DNA of 64,000 nt from NCBI RefSeq assembly GCF_001695835.1, contig NZ_MBSO01000067.1, positions 124,001 through 188,000 on the forward strand. Direction: 5' to 3'. A program made the position numbers and the translations under genes. Below the pieces are notes generated by a model, which worked only from the letters and a program-made list of their open reading frames with translations, made no database searches and was not told where the DNA came from. Shown piece by piece: positions 1-8,635 of the stretch (position 1 is its first letter; each line of letters opens with the position of its first letter). The stretch is from Ensifer sp. LC11 (GTDB lineage Bacteria; Pseudomonadota; Alphaproteobacteria; Rhizobiales; Rhizobiaceae).

Positions 1-965
1 ACGGCCGACGGGATCAGCTTGAGGTTCTTCACCGTCTCTTCGCCGTAGGTGAGGTTTTCAGCGACCTCCGGCGAAACCTTGACGTCCTTGTTGGCCGGGC
101 TGTCGACGAGCTTTTCGGCAAGAGCCGTCTGGATTTCGGTCGAGAGCCAGAAGTCCATGAACTGAAGCGCGAGCTCCTGGTTCTTGCCGCCCTTAGTCAG
201 CACCATGACGTTCATACCGCCGGTCTGGCCTTCCTTGGGCGTTGCCCACTTGATCGGCAGGCCGAGCTTGGTGAAGCCTTCCCAGGAGAAGCGGCCGATC
301 GGGGCTGCCCAGATTTCTTCCTGCTGCATCAGCTGCACGAGCTGCGAGGACTTGACGTAGAAGGTGACGATGTCGTCCTTCTTGGCACCGACGGCGGCGA
401 TCGCTTCCTTGAGGTCAGGCGTGTTCTTGCCGATGGCTTCGCCGACCATGTAGAGCGCCGGCGGGCCCTGGTTGGTGGTGACGTTCGGGAAGGCGGCGTG
501 GCTGGCGTTTTCATCGCTCAAAAGATCCGCCCAGGAGTTCACTTCCATCTTGTCCGAGCGGTAGACGATCGAGGTGGCATAGAAGGTGTAGCCGACGCTC
601 ATGCCGTCGCCGTTCGGGTCCTTGGCGAGATCGTAGAGCTTGTTGAAGTTCGAAAGCTTCGACGTATCGATCTTTTCAATGAGGTCCGCGCGCGTGGCGG
701 AAAGCGCGTCTGCCATCGAAACGACGGCCATGTCGACGACCGGGCTTGCCTTGTTGGCTTCCATCTTTGCCAGCCGCTCGACGCTGTTGCCGGTTTCGAC
801 GACGAGCTTGCAGCCGCACTTCTGTTCGAACGGCGTATAGACCAGCTCCTTGAACGCGTCCTGGGCAAAGCCGTAGACGGAGATGGTAAGCGTCTTTTCC
901 TGGGCAGACGCGGCTGGAGCGGCGACGAGCAAGAGTGCGCTCGATGCAAGCAGGAACTTCTTCAT
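1..965 (-). CDS. ABC transporter solute-binding protein, family 1 (partial, C-terminus off the window)
   Basis: Reading the minus strand from an ATG at 965 gives an open frame to the window edge (321 codons). It begins MKKFLLASSALLLVAAPAAS followed by AQEK, a clear Sec signal peptide with an AxA-type cleavage site. The mature part has the fold-defining stretches of PotD/FbpA-like family-1 binding proteins, for example DMAVVSMADAL and the hinge region near YTFYATSIVYRSDKM. It should sit in the periplasm and deliver a small solute (polyamine, iron, sugar phosphate or similar; not resolvable here) to an ABC permease, presumably encoded beyond position 1. The start codon overlaps the stop of the upstream LacI-type gene (ATGA at 962-965), so the two are translationally coupled and the regulator probably controls this uptake system. 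Confidence 0.85.
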   Translation of the reverse strand, partial: MKKFLLASSALLLVAAPAASAQEKTLTISVYGFAQDAFKELVYTPFEQKCGCKLVVETGNSVERLAKMEANKASPVVDMAVVSMADALSATRADLIEKIDTSKLSNFNKLYDLAKDPNGDGMSVGYTFYATSIVYRSDKMEVNSWADLLSDENASHAAFPNVTTNQGPPALYMVGEAIGKNTPDLKEAIAAVGAKKDDIVTFYVKSSQLVQLMQQEEIWAAPIGRFSWEGFTKLGLPIKWATPKEGQTGGMNVMVLTKGGKNQELALQFMDFWLSTEIQTALAEKLVDSPANKDVKVSPEVAENLTYGEETVKNLKLIPSA

Positions 966-2041
966 GGCTGGGGTCCTCCTTCGATGACGGGGGTGACTGC
1001 GGTGGCGGTGGTTTGAACAGATTGAAAAGCGGGCGGCGCTGCAGCCGATTGCCTGACGACCAGATGCATCGGCACCTTCGACGTCTCGGCCGTAACCGGC
1101 GCGCCGATCAACGGATCGGAAGGGTCGCGCTCGCTGATCGCCTTGACGAGTGCTGCAACGGCAATCGCTGCAATCTCGGTCATGTCCATGCGGGCCGTTG
1201 TCAGTGCCGGTGTGATCACGGGCGCCCAGATCAGGTCGTCAAAACCGGTAACGCTCGCCTTTTCCGGCACAGTGATGCCGGCGCGCTGCAACTCGGTGAG
1301 CGCCCGGAGCGCATGGAGATCAGAAATGCAGGCAAAGGCGGTGTAGCCTTCCGCCACCTTCTCGGCGAGCCCGAGGAGGCAGCCCTTGCCTGAGGCCTTC
1401 TCCAGCGGCTCGATCCAGAGCGTATCGGTGTGGTAGCCCTCGCCGAAGACCGAACGGATACCGCCGGAGCGATCGTTCTGCACATTGGAGGCCGGATTGT
1501 TGCCGATGATGAGCACACGCCGGTGGCCGAGCGCCTTCAGATGCTCGGCGATCTGCCGCCCGCCGCCCCAATGGTCGGCGGCAACGGTGTTGCCCGGCGT
1601 CGAGGGCGTGTCGATGACGGCGACCGGACAGCCGACATCGGCGATGCGGGTGCCGCGCCGCGGCACGATCACCAGGCCATCGACGTCGCGGTCGATCAGC
1701 CGTTCGATGGCCTTGGTCTGGGTCGAGACGTCGCCGCGCGAGTCCGCGATCAGCACGCCGTAGCCAGAGGACGAGGCGGCGAGCTCGATCGCCTGGGCGA
1801 TCTGCGGGAAGAGTGGATTGGCGATATCGGGAAGGACGAGGCCGATGACACCGGTGCGCCCGGTGCGTAGCGCCCTGCCCGCCTGGCTCGGCACATAGCC
1901 AAGTTCGGCGGCGGTCGCACGGATTTTTTCCGCCATCTCGGCGGACACACGACCCTTGCCCGAGAGCGCGTTCGAAACCGTGGCCGCGGAGACGCCCAGC
2001 GTTCTGGCAATCCTCGTCAGTTTTGGTCCGGAACGCGCCAA
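962..2041 (-). CDS. LacI/GalR-family transcriptional regulator
   Basis: 359 residues, the usual LacI-family length. The N-terminal helix-turn-helix is seen at about residues 8-32 (TRIARTLGVSAATVSNALSG), with the hinge-helix region near VPSQAGRALRTG. A periplasmic-binding-protein-like ligand domain fills residues ~60-335 (GVIGLVLPDIANPLFPQIAQ starts it). The gene ends in an ATGA overlap with the solute-binding gene downstream, so it likely senses the imported solute or a metabolite of it. A perfect inverted repeat typical of LacI operators lies 22 bp upstream of its start (2064-2081), arguing for autorepression. It is divergent from the peptide-type ABC operon at 2521, which it may also control. 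Confidence 0.9.
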   Translation of the reverse strand: MARSGPKLTRIARTLGVSAATVSNALSGKGRVSAEMAEKIRATAAELGYVPSQAGRALRTGRTGVIGLVLPDIANPLFPQIAQAIELAASSSGYGVLIADSRGDVSTQTKAIERLIDRDVDGLVIVPRRGTRIADVGCPVAVIDTPSTPGNTVAADHWGGGRQIAEHLKALGHRRVLIIGNNPASNVQNDRSGGIRSVFGEGYHTDTLWIEPLEKASGKGCLLGLAEKVAEGYTAFACISDLHALRALTELQRAGITVPEKASVTGFDDLIWAPVITPALTTARMDMTEIAAIAVAALVKAISERDPSDPLIGAPVTAETSKVPMHLVVRQSAAAPPAFQSVQTTATAVTPVIEGGPQP

Positions 2042-2063
2042 GTCAGTGGTTTCCGCTATCGCG

Positions 2064-2081
2064 TGATTAAACGATTAATCA
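2064..2081. promoter_or_regulatory. LacI-type operator candidate
   Basis: TGATTAAACGATTAATCA is a perfect 7-bp inverted repeat (TGATTAA/TTAATCA) around a 4-bp centre with the AAACGATT-like core common to LacI/GalR operators. It sits 22 bp upstream of the LacI-type gene's start codon, so binding would block that gene's own promoter or early elongation. Confidence 0.6.
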
Positions 2082-2282
2082 GCCGATATATCAGAATCTC
2101 CGCACTGTCGAATCCTTTTGTCGACTTGTTGCATTTTGCAATTTTCGAGGGAAAATCACTGTGGACGACAATCCTTGTCAGCCGCACTCGAAGGCCCGAT
2201 CTTTCGCCGGCTGCCTTGATGGAGCGAACAATCGGCAATCGAGGAAAAGCCTCCCTTTGGGCGGCCCCATCGCCTTCAGAGA

Positions 2283-2298
2283 TTCATGAATTCATGAA
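2283..2298. promoter_or_regulatory. Perfect 16-bp palindrome in the divergent intergenic region
   Basis: TTCATGAATTCATGAA is a perfect palindrome; five bases further lies a second interrupted repeat (GCTGA 2304-2308, TCAGC 2315-2319). Both lie ~200-240 bp upstream of the peptide-binding-protein gene in the 479-bp gap 2042-2520. They could be sites for a second regulator. Apart from these and the operator at 2064-2081 I see nothing else in this gap. Confidence 0.4.
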
Positions 2299-2520
2299 CG
2301 CTCGCTGATATATCTCAGCAATCCGTCTCAAGGCGAAAACCGAAATCTCCTTCGCCAGCATCGCCGTTGCCGGGGCACAATTTTCAACTTCGGCTGACAA
2401 AAGGAACCAATTTTTCCACTAAATTACTAGGGAATAAGTATGATGTATCGCAATCATCCGGGGCATACATTCGGATGGCAGCGCGACACGCGCGACAGGC
2501 ATCATGCAGGAGTTTGGGAA

Positions 2521-4065
2521 ATGACTGGCAATATCATCAGCTTTGGCAAGACCGCGGGACATGGCCTTCGGGCGCGGGCCTCGACCATGGCAGCCGCCAC
2601 ACTGGCGCTCACCCTGTCGTCGAGCACAGCCGTCTTTGCCGAGGACGCCAAGTTTGACCCCAACGCCTCGATCACGATCGGCTCGCTCTATGAGCCGCAG
2701 AACCTCGACAACACCGCCGGCGCCGGCCAGGGCATCAACGAAGCCTTCAATGGCAATGTCTACGAGGCACTGTTCACGCTGACCGATGCCGGCGACGTCC
2801 AGCCCGGTCTCGTTGCAGAGCAGAGCGTTAGCGACGACGGCCTGACCTATACCTTCAAGCTCCGCCCCGGCGTCACCTTCCACTCCGGCGATCCGCTGAC
2901 CGCCGTCGACGTGAAGTACAGTATCGAGCGCGTGACCGCCGAGCAATCCAAGAGCTCGCGCAAGAAGAGCCTCGCGACGATCAGTGCTATCGAAACCCCT
3001 GACGAACAGACCGTTGTCGTCAAGCTGTCCGCCCGCTCGATCTCGCTTCCCTACAATCTGAGTTACGTTTGGATCGTCAACGACGCGGCGAAGGATCTGA
3101 ATGCCGGCGAAGACGGCACCGGTCCCTATCGCCTCGACGAATGGCGCCGCGGCTCGTCGCTGGCGCTGACCCGCAACGACAAATACTGGGGCACCGCGCC
3201 CACCAATGGCGAAGTCGTCTTCCAGTATTTCACCGACGCGACGGCGCTCAACAATGCGCTTCTGACCGGCGCCGTCGACATCATCACCAGCGTGCAGAGC
3301 CCGGACTCGATTGCCCAGTTCAAGGACAATCCCGACTTTACCGTCACCGCCGGCCAGTCGACCACCAAGGAACTGCTCGCCTTCAACGACCGCGTCGCCC
3401 CCTTTGACAACGTCAAGGTTAGGAAGGCGATCGCGCGCGCCATCGACGACAAGAAGCTCTTGACGTCGATCTGGGGCGAATACGGCACGCTGATCGGCTC
3501 CTTCGTGCCGCCGACCGATCCCTGGTACGTGGATCTCACCGCCGTTGACGCCTATGACGTCGAGAGCGCCAAGGCGCTGCTGAAGGAAGCGGGCTTTGCC
3601 GATGGCTTTGCCTTCAAGCTCGACACGCCGAACTACGATCCGCATCCGATCGTCGCGCAGTTCATCCAGAGCGAACTGGCCAAGGTCAACATCAAGGTCG
3701 AGATCAACGTGATCACCGCCAACGAGTGGTACACCAAGGTCTACAAGGCGCATGACTTCCAGGCGACGCTGCAGGAGCACGTCAACCACCGCGACATCGT
3801 CTTTTACGGCAACCCGGACTTCTACTGGGGCTACAACAACCCGCGGGTCGTCGACCTGATCAAGGCGTCGGAGGCAGCCGCCAACACCGACGAGCAGACC
3901 GCCAAGCTCAAGGAAGCCAACACGATCATCGCCGAGGATGCCGCCAGCAACTGGCTCTATCTCTACCCGCAGATCGTCGTCTCGAGCTCGGCAGTGACCG
4001 GCTACCCGGTCAACGGGCTGAACTCGCAGTTCTTCGCCTACGGCATCAAGAAGAGCGAGCAGTAA
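2521..4065 (+). CDS. ABC transporter substrate-binding protein, family 5 (oligopeptide/dipeptide/nickel type)
   Basis: The frame is open from an ATG at 2440, but I chose the ATG at 2521. AGGAG at 2508-2512 is correctly spaced before it, and the product then starts with a signal peptide ending in SSSTAVFA before EDAKFDPN. The protein is 514 residues, normal for DppA/OppA-like proteins. Family-5 landmarks are LRPGVTFHSGDPLTAVDVKY (about residues 117-136), GTGPYRLDEWRRG, and the late LAKVNIKVEI segment. It captures a peptide-like or other solute in the periplasm for the four genes downstream. A strong hairpin with a T-run follows it, consistent with higher expression of the binding protein than of the permease. 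Confidence 0.92.
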   Translation: MTGNIISFGKTAGHGLRARASTMAAATLALTLSSSTAVFAEDAKFDPNASITIGSLYEPQNLDNTAGAGQGINEAFNGNVYEALFTLTDAGDVQPGLVAEQSVSDDGLTYTFKLRPGVTFHSGDPLTAVDVKYSIERVTAEQSKSSRKKSLATISAIETPDEQTVVVKLSARSISLPYNLSYVWIVNDAAKDLNAGEDGTGPYRLDEWRRGSSLALTRNDKYWGTAPTNGEVVFQYFTDATALNNALLTGAVDIITSVQSPDSIAQFKDNPDFTVTAGQSTTKELLAFNDRVAPFDNVKVRKAIARAIDDKKLLTSIWGEYGTLIGSFVPPTDPWYVDLTAVDAYDVESAKALLKEAGFADGFAFKLDTPNYDPHPIVAQFIQSELAKVNIKVEINVITANEWYTKVYKAHDFQATLQEHVNHRDIVFYGNPDFYWGYNNPRVVDLIKASEAAANTDEQTAKLKEANTIIAEDAASNWLYLYPQIVVSSSAVTGYPVNGLNSQFFAYGIKKSEQ

Positions 4066-4110
4066 GCGGGATTGCCAGCCGGCGCGTGTAGGCGCCGGTC
4101 GCGCGCACCT

Positions 4111-4147
4111 CAGCCCCTGGATCCGATCCGGGGGCTGACTGCATTTT
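4111..4147 (+). terminator. Rho-independent terminator or attenuator between binding protein and permease
   Basis: CAGCCCC (4111-4117) pairs with GGGGCTG (4131-4137), with an inner GGAT/ATCC stem, and is followed by TTTTT at 4143-4147. A second GC-rich hairpin (CCGGCGC 4079-4085 / GCGCCGG 4092-4098) precedes it. Position just after the binding-protein gene within one operon suggests partial termination or mRNA 3'-end protection. Confidence 0.65.
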
Positions 4148-4300
4148 TGCAAAGCCGTTCCGTCCGCGCCACATCACCAGCCTTTTCGACCTTCCACAGG
4201 TCCAGCCAAAGGTGAGCGGATGATCTAGCCTCCCTCGCCGTTTTGGTGCAAAAGCCAACTCCTCTGATCACGGATCCCGTGAGAAGAAAGGAATGCAGCC

Positions 4301-5266
4301 ATCCTCACTTACCTCGTCCGCCGCTTCGCCATTCTGCTCCTGTCGCTGCTGATTGCGGCAGTGGTGCTGTTCGTGCTTTTGCGTCTGCTTCCCGGCGACC
4401 CCGCCAACGCGCTACTTTCCGTCGGCGCCGACGCCGCGCAGATCGAAAAAGCCCGCGAGCAGGTCGGTTCGAACCTGCCGCTCTGGCAGCAGTTCCTGCG
4501 GTTTGCCGGTAGCCTCGCCCGTTTCGATCTCGGCACATCCTTCGTCAGCGGCAAACCTGTCATCGAGGAAATCTTGGCTCGGCTGACCGTCACCGTGCCG
4601 CTGGCGCTGATGGGCTTTTTGCTCGCCGTCCTCGTCGCCGTGCCACTCGGCATTCTCTCCGCCGTCAAGGCCAACCGCTGGTATGGCGGGCTAATCTCGA
4701 CCGTGTCGCAACTCGGCATCGCCATCCCGGTCTTTTGGGTCGGCATCCTGCTCGTCACCGTCTTCGCCGTCACCTTTCGGCTGTTTCCGTCAGGCGGCTT
4801 TCCCCGGCGCGGCTGGCAGAACGAAGGGCAGGCGTTCTATGCACTGGCACTTCCTGTGATGACGATCGGACTTGTCATGGGCGCGTCGCTGCTGCGTTAT
4901 GTCCGCTCCGCCACGCAGGACGTACTCGGCAGCGATTATCTGCGAACCGCGCGCGCCCTTGGCGCCAGCTTTCCGCAAGCGCTTGTCCGCCACGGCATCC
5001 TCAACGGCGCCGTGCCGATCGTCTCCATTCTCGGCATCGAACTCGCAACGACGCTGCTTGGCGCCGTCGTCGTCGAGCGCGTGTTTGCGCTACCGGGGTT
5101 AGGTTCCATGCTGCTGCTCGCGATCGAGCAGCGCGACTATCCGAACGTCCAGGGCGTGCTGTTCATCTCCACTCTGCTGGTGCTGCTGATCGGCTTTGCC
5201 GCCGATCTCACCCAGCGCCTGATCGACCCACGTCTGCGCGAGCGCGCCGTCGGAGGCAACGCATGA
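4301..5266 (+). CDS. ABC transporter permease, DppB/OppB type (start unusual)
   Basis: Inner-membrane permease with about six transmembrane helices, the DppB N-terminal signature LRLLPGDPAN and the EAA-like loop (LRTARALGASFPQALVRHGI). Homologous sequence clearly extends upstream of the first in-frame GTG (4361). The translation from 4301 reads ILTYLVRRFAILLLSLLIAA, a normal TM1. Yet there is no ATG, GTG or TTG in this frame between the stop at 4280 and 4361. An AAAGGA at 4287-4292 is ideally spaced for initiation at the ATC codon 4301. The nearby ATG (4293) is one frame out. So either ATC is the start, or there is a one-base indel. A GTG start at 4361 would delete half of TM1. The end overlaps the next gene by ATGA. 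Confidence 0.8.
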   Translation: MLTYLVRRFAILLLSLLIAAVVLFVLLRLLPGDPANALLSVGADAAQIEKAREQVGSNLPLWQQFLRFAGSLARFDLGTSFVSGKPVIEEILARLTVTVPLALMGFLLAVLVAVPLGILSAVKANRWYGGLISTVSQLGIAIPVFWVGILLVTVFAVTFRLFPSGGFPRRGWQNEGQAFYALALPVMTIGLVMGASLLRYVRSATQDVLGSDYLRTARALGASFPQALVRHGILNGAVPIVSILGIELATTLLGAVVVERVFALPGLGSMLLLAIEQRDYPNVQGVLFISTLLVLLIGFAADLTQRLIDPRLRERAVGGNA

Positions 5267-6114
5267 GCCCGGTCGAGACATCCGTTTCCACGCGCGGGCA
5301 GCGGCATTCTCTTGCCCTCACCGTCGGCCTGGCACTGGTCGGCATCAATGTGCTGGTCGCCGTTCTCACGCTGCTTTGGACGCCCTACGATCCGCTGAAC
5401 GCCTCGGGCGGCCGTCTCGAAGCCCCGTCGCTGTTGCATTGGCTCGGAACGGACCGGCTGGGGCGCGATCTGCTGACGCAACTGATGATCGGCGCGCGCA
5501 CGGCGCTCCTCGTCGGCACCGGTGCGGTCGCAATCGGCGCCGCCATCGGCGTCAGCCTCGGCGTTCTCGCCGCCTTCGCCACGCGCCTTGCCGACGATGT
5601 CATGGCCGCAACCCTCGACATCCTGATCGCCTTTCCGACGCTTCTCTTGGCCATGCTGGTGGTGGCCGCAAGCGACAGTGCCAGCCTCTGGACCGCAATC
5701 CTTGCGCTTGGCCTCGCGATCTCCGCCATCGTCGCCCGGCTCACCCGCATCCTCGCCAAGCGCGTGCTCAGGCAGGACTATATCGTCGCTTCGCGCACGT
5801 CGGGGACCTCCTGGGCCGGCGTCGTTTTGCGCCATGTGCTGCCGAACATCTGGCCGACGCTGTCGGTCAATTTCGCCCTGCAGTTCGGCCTGGCGGTCAT
5901 CGCCGAAGCGTCGCTCTCCTATCTCGGCCTTGGCGCGCCGCCGCCGAACGCCTCCTGGGGACGGCTGCTGCAGGAAGCGCAAGGCACCGTCTACACGGCA
6001 CCGATCGGCGCGATCGCACCGGGCATCGCACTCGTTGCGCTCGTCATTGGCATGAACCTTCTGGCCGACGGGCTGCGCGATATCGCCGATCCGACACGCG
6101 GGAGATCGCGATGA
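5263..6114 (+). CDS. ABC transporter permease, DppC/OppC type
   Basis: 283 residues, starting at the ATG within an ATGA overlap with the upstream permease stop. Contains LLHWLGTDRLGRDLLTQLMI, the conserved DppC periplasmic/TM boundary motif, a BPD_transp_1 domain with the EAA loop (VASRTSGTSWAGVVLRHVLP) and the family signature SYLGLGAPPPNASWG near residue 225. It forms the heterodimeric channel with the preceding permease and is powered by the two ATPases that follow. The long frame upstream of 5263 in the same phase is non-coding overlap with the first permease. Confidence 0.92.
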   Translation: MSPVETSVSTRGQRHSLALTVGLALVGINVLVAVLTLLWTPYDPLNASGGRLEAPSLLHWLGTDRLGRDLLTQLMIGARTALLVGTGAVAIGAAIGVSLGVLAAFATRLADDVMAATLDILIAFPTLLLAMLVVAASDSASLWTAILALGLAISAIVARLTRILAKRVLRQDYIVASRTSGTSWAGVVLRHVLPNIWPTLSVNFALQFGLAVIAEASLSYLGLGAPPPNASWGRLLQEAQGTVYTAPIGAIAPGIALVALVIGMNLLADGLRDIADPTRGRSR

Positions 6115-6923
6115 AGCCGCTTCTCGACATTCGCGATCTCAACATCCGCGCCGGCGACAAGCCGCTGGTGTCCAATCTTTTCTTTACGGTCCAGCCGGGC
6201 GAGCGCATCGGACTGATCGGTGAGTCCGGCTCCGGCAAATCGATGACCGCGATGGCAGCGACCGGCCTGCTGCCGCCGTCGATCAGCGTAAGCGGTTCGA
6301 TCGAACTCGACGGACAACAGGTGGTCGGCGCCGCCGACCGGGTGATGAACCGATTGCGCGGTGTGGCCGCGGCCGTCGTCTTCCAGGAACCGCTGACCGC
6401 GCTCGACCCGCTGATGAAGATCGGCCGGCAGATCGCCGAGCCCGTTCGCCGGCGTTTGGAACGCGACGGCAGGAGGGCATCGAAGGACGTCGTTCAACGC
6501 GAAGTCCGCGACCTCATCGACAAGGTTGCGCTGCCGCAGCCCGAACGCATCATCAATTCCTATCCGCACGAGGTCTCCGGCGGCCAGCGCCAGCGCGTCG
6601 CAATCGCCATGGCACTTGCCTGCCGGCCAAAGCTCCTGATTGCCGACGAACCGACAACCGCGCTCGACGTCACGACCCAGGCGGAAATCCTCAAGCTACT
6701 GGACCAGTTGGTGCGCGAGACCGGCATGGCACTGTTGTTCATCAGCCACGACTTGCCCGTCGTTGCAGACGTCGTGGAGCGCGTCATCGTGCTGAAAAAC
6801 GGCATTGCCGTTGAGGAAGGGCCGGTCGGCGCGGTCTTCGGCAAACCGCAGCACGATTACACGAGGACCCTGGTCGAAGCGGCCCGCCTGTTCGACGAAG
6901 CGTTGGGGGCAACCGGATCATGA
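6111..6923 (+). CDS. ABC transporter ATP-binding protein, DppD/OppD type
   Basis: 270 residues; starts at the ATG in an ATGA overlap with the preceding permease. All ATPase motifs are intact: Walker A GESGSGKS (residues 37-44), Q-loop [10 protein letters not shown], signature [14 protein letters not shown], Walker [13 protein letters not shown] and the switch histidine in LLFISHDL. It hydrolyses ATP to drive import by the two permeases. The C-terminal Fe-S cysteine cluster seen in many full-length OppD proteins is absent, as the protein ends soon after the [14 protein letters not shown] segment. Confidence 0.93.
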   Translation: MKPLLDIRDLNIRAGDKPLVSNLFFTVQPGERIGLIGESGSGKSMTAMAATGLLPPSISVSGSIELDGQQVVGAADRVMNRLRGVAAAVVFQEPLTALDPLMKIGRQIAEPVRRRLERDGRRASKDVVQREVRDLIDKVALPQPERIINSYPHEVSGGQRQRVAIAMALACRPKLLIADEPTTALDVTTQAEILKLLDQLVRETGMALLFISHDLPVVADVVERVIVLKNGIAVEEGPVGAVFGKPQHDYTRTLVEAARLFDEALGATGS

Positions 6924-7663
6924 TGCTCGATGTACAAAATGTCAGTTTCGGCTATTCCCGCGAGCAGACCACACTCAACGACGTCTCGCTCTCGGTGCGT
7001 CGCGGCGTGAGTGTCGGCCTTGTCGGAGAATCCGGCTCGGGCAAGACGACGCTGCTCAGGCTCATGCTCGGGCTCATTCGCCCGACCAGCGGCACCATCC
7101 GCTTCGGCGACGAGATCCTCGACCCCGGCAACGGCGGCTTCATGCAGCGCTACCGTCGCGCTGTGCAACCGGTCTTCCAGGACCCCTATTCCTCCCTCGA
7201 CCCGCGTCAGAGGGTGATCGACATCATCGCTGAGCCGCTGAGATCGCTGCGGATCCCGGGCGATCGGACGCAAGCGGTTGCCGAGGCGCTCGAGGCCGTC
7301 GGCCTGACGCTCGACGCGATGCGGCGCTATCCGCACGAATTTTCCGGCGGCCAGCGCCAACGCATCGCCATTGCCCGTGCCATCGTCGCCGGTCCGCAGA
7401 TCGTGCTCGCCGACGAAGCGGTTAGCGCGCTTGACCTGTCGACCCGCATCCGCATCGTCGAACTGTTCAAGACGCTCGCCGAAAGGCTGACGCTGGTTTT
7501 CGTTTCCCACGACCTCGGTGTCGTCGCAGCACTCTGCGAGGAAATGGTCATTCTGGAGCGTGGCAGGGTGGTCGAGAGCGGCAAGACCCGCGACATCTTG
7601 GCCGCACCGAAACACGCTTATACCCAGCGTCTTCTCGCCAGCATTCCGCGCATGCCCGCCTGA
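6920..7663 (+). CDS. ABC transporter ATP-binding protein, DppF/OppF type
   Basis: 247 residues, initiating at ATG 6920 inside an ATGA overlap. Walker A GESGSGKT (36-43), Q-loop VFQDPYSSLDPRQ (the RSLDPR-like motif of DppF/OppF), signature [14 protein letters not shown], Walker B IVLADEAVSALD and switch LVFVSHDL are all present. It is the last gene of the five-gene uptake operon. Walker B reads DEAVSALD instead of the usual DEPTSALD, a conservative variant common in DppF proteins. Confidence 0.92.
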   Translation: MMLDVQNVSFGYSREQTTLNDVSLSVRRGVSVGLVGESGSGKTTLLRLMLGLIRPTSGTIRFGDEILDPGNGGFMQRYRRAVQPVFQDPYSSLDPRQRVIDIIAEPLRSLRIPGDRTQAVAEALEAVGLTLDAMRRYPHEFSGGQRQRIAIARAIVAGPQIVLADEAVSALDLSTRIRIVELFKTLAERLTLVFVSHDLGVVAALCEEMVILERGRVVESGKTRDILAAPKHAYTQRLLASIPRMPA

Positions 7664-7739
7664 CAAAGGGTTGGCGCGGAAATCGCTCACTCGGACGAAT
7701 CCGCCTTTATCCCCAAGGGCTTGGTGATTTTCACCCGCA

Positions 7740-7753
7740 TTGATCCAGGACAA
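7740..7753 (+). promoter_or_regulatory. Candidate FNR/FixK-type anaerobox upstream of the OmpW-like gene
   Basis: TTGATCCAGGACAA matches the FNR/FixK consensus TTGAT-N4-ATCAA at 8 of 10 informative positions, with a perfect left half. It lies 103 bp upstream of the start codon, which allows activation from about -41.5 if transcription starts near 7788. The rest of 7664-7856 shows no other clear signal. Confidence 0.4.
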
Positions 7754-7856
7754 CCCCTGAGACATCAGCCTTGAGCATAGTGCCGCCGGCCGCAGAATCC
7801 CTGCCGCCGAACGCCCTGACCGGCGATGTTCAACTTCTTCTGGGGGTCCGGAAATC

Positions 7857-8564
7857 ATGCCTACTCGCGCCATTCTGCCATCTGCCGTCTTCTTTGCCGC
7901 GCTTGCGGCACCGCTCGCGATTGCGACGGCGGCAGATCTTTCCGAGCCGAGCGCGGTCGCTGCACCGGAAATGCCTCTCGCAAGCGAACCCGGACCGTGG
8001 ATGATCCGCGCCCGCGCGCTGGCCGTCCTGCCTGACGACAAAGGCTCGCTTTATCTGAACGGCACGGCACTCGAAGGCGAAAAGGTCGGCGTCAGCAATT
8101 CCGTCGTTCCGGAACTCGACATCACCTACTTCTTCACCGACAACATCGCGGCCGAACTGGTCCTCGGCACGACGCCGCACACGGCGCGCGGCAGCGGCTC
8201 GATCGCCGGTCTCGGCGAGATCGGCAAAGCCTGGCTGCTGCCGCCGACGCTGACGCTGCAGTACCACTTCAATGTCACCGAAGAGATCAAGCCCTATGTC
8301 GGCGCCGGTGTGAACTACACGATGTTCTACAACGAGAAACCGCGCGGCGATTTCTCGAGCTTCAATCTGAAGAACACATTTGGCGTGGCACTCCAGGCCG
8401 GCGTCGATATCAAGCTCGACGAGCACTGGGGCCTGAACTTCGACGTGAAAAAACTGTTCCTGGAGCCCGAAGTCAACGCGACCCTGCCCGGCGCCGGAGC
8501 CGTCAGCGGCAAGGTCAAGCTCGACCCGTGGCTGATCGGCACCGGTATCAGCTACCGGTTCTGA
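7857..8564 (+). CDS. ompW: OmpW family outer-membrane protein
   Basis: 235 residues with a signal peptide (hydrophobic segment to about residue 26, ending ATAADL). OmpW-family landmarks follow: WMIRARALAVLPDDKGS, VPELDITYFFTDNIAAELV, LPPTLTLQYHFN, KPYVGAGVNYTMFYNE and LDPWLIGTGISYRF with the C-terminal aromatic residue expected of an outer-membrane beta-barrel. It should form a small eight-stranded barrel for hydrophobic or small solutes. The gene stands alone, with a candidate FNR/FixK site upstream and a hairpin terminator downstream. OmpW genes are often oxygen-regulated in proteobacteria, which fits. Confidence 0.93.
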   Translation: MPTRAILPSAVFFAALAAPLAIATAADLSEPSAVAAPEMPLASEPGPWMIRARALAVLPDDKGSLYLNGTALEGEKVGVSNSVVPELDITYFFTDNIAAELVLGTTPHTARGSGSIAGLGEIGKAWLLPPTLTLQYHFNVTEEIKPYVGAGVNYTMFYNEKPRGDFSSFNLKNTFGVALQAGVDIKLDEHWGLNFDVKKLFLEPEVNATLPGAGAVSGKVKLDPWLIGTGISYRF

Positions 8565-8594
8565 TCCTCTCCAGATCGACCCAACGAAACTGTA

Positions 8595-8619
8595 TGCGGC
8601 GCCGTTGAAGGGCGCCGCA
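8595..8619. terminator. Bidirectional hairpin between convergent genes
   Basis: TGCGGCGCC (8595-8603) and GGCGCCGCA (8611-8619) form a perfect 9-bp stem with a 7-nt loop, placed between the ends of the OmpW-like gene (+) and the CBS-domain gene (-). There is no T-run, so termination strength is uncertain. Confidence 0.6.
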
Positions 8620-8635
8620 ATCGCAAGAGCCGGCT

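Noticed and set aside
2419-4152. Long open frame (577 codons) antisense to the peptide-binding-protein gene
   Set aside because: It mirrors a GC-rich real gene, has no ribosome binding site or recognisable motif, and its composition (Val/Asp/Arg/Gly) is that of an antisense shadow.
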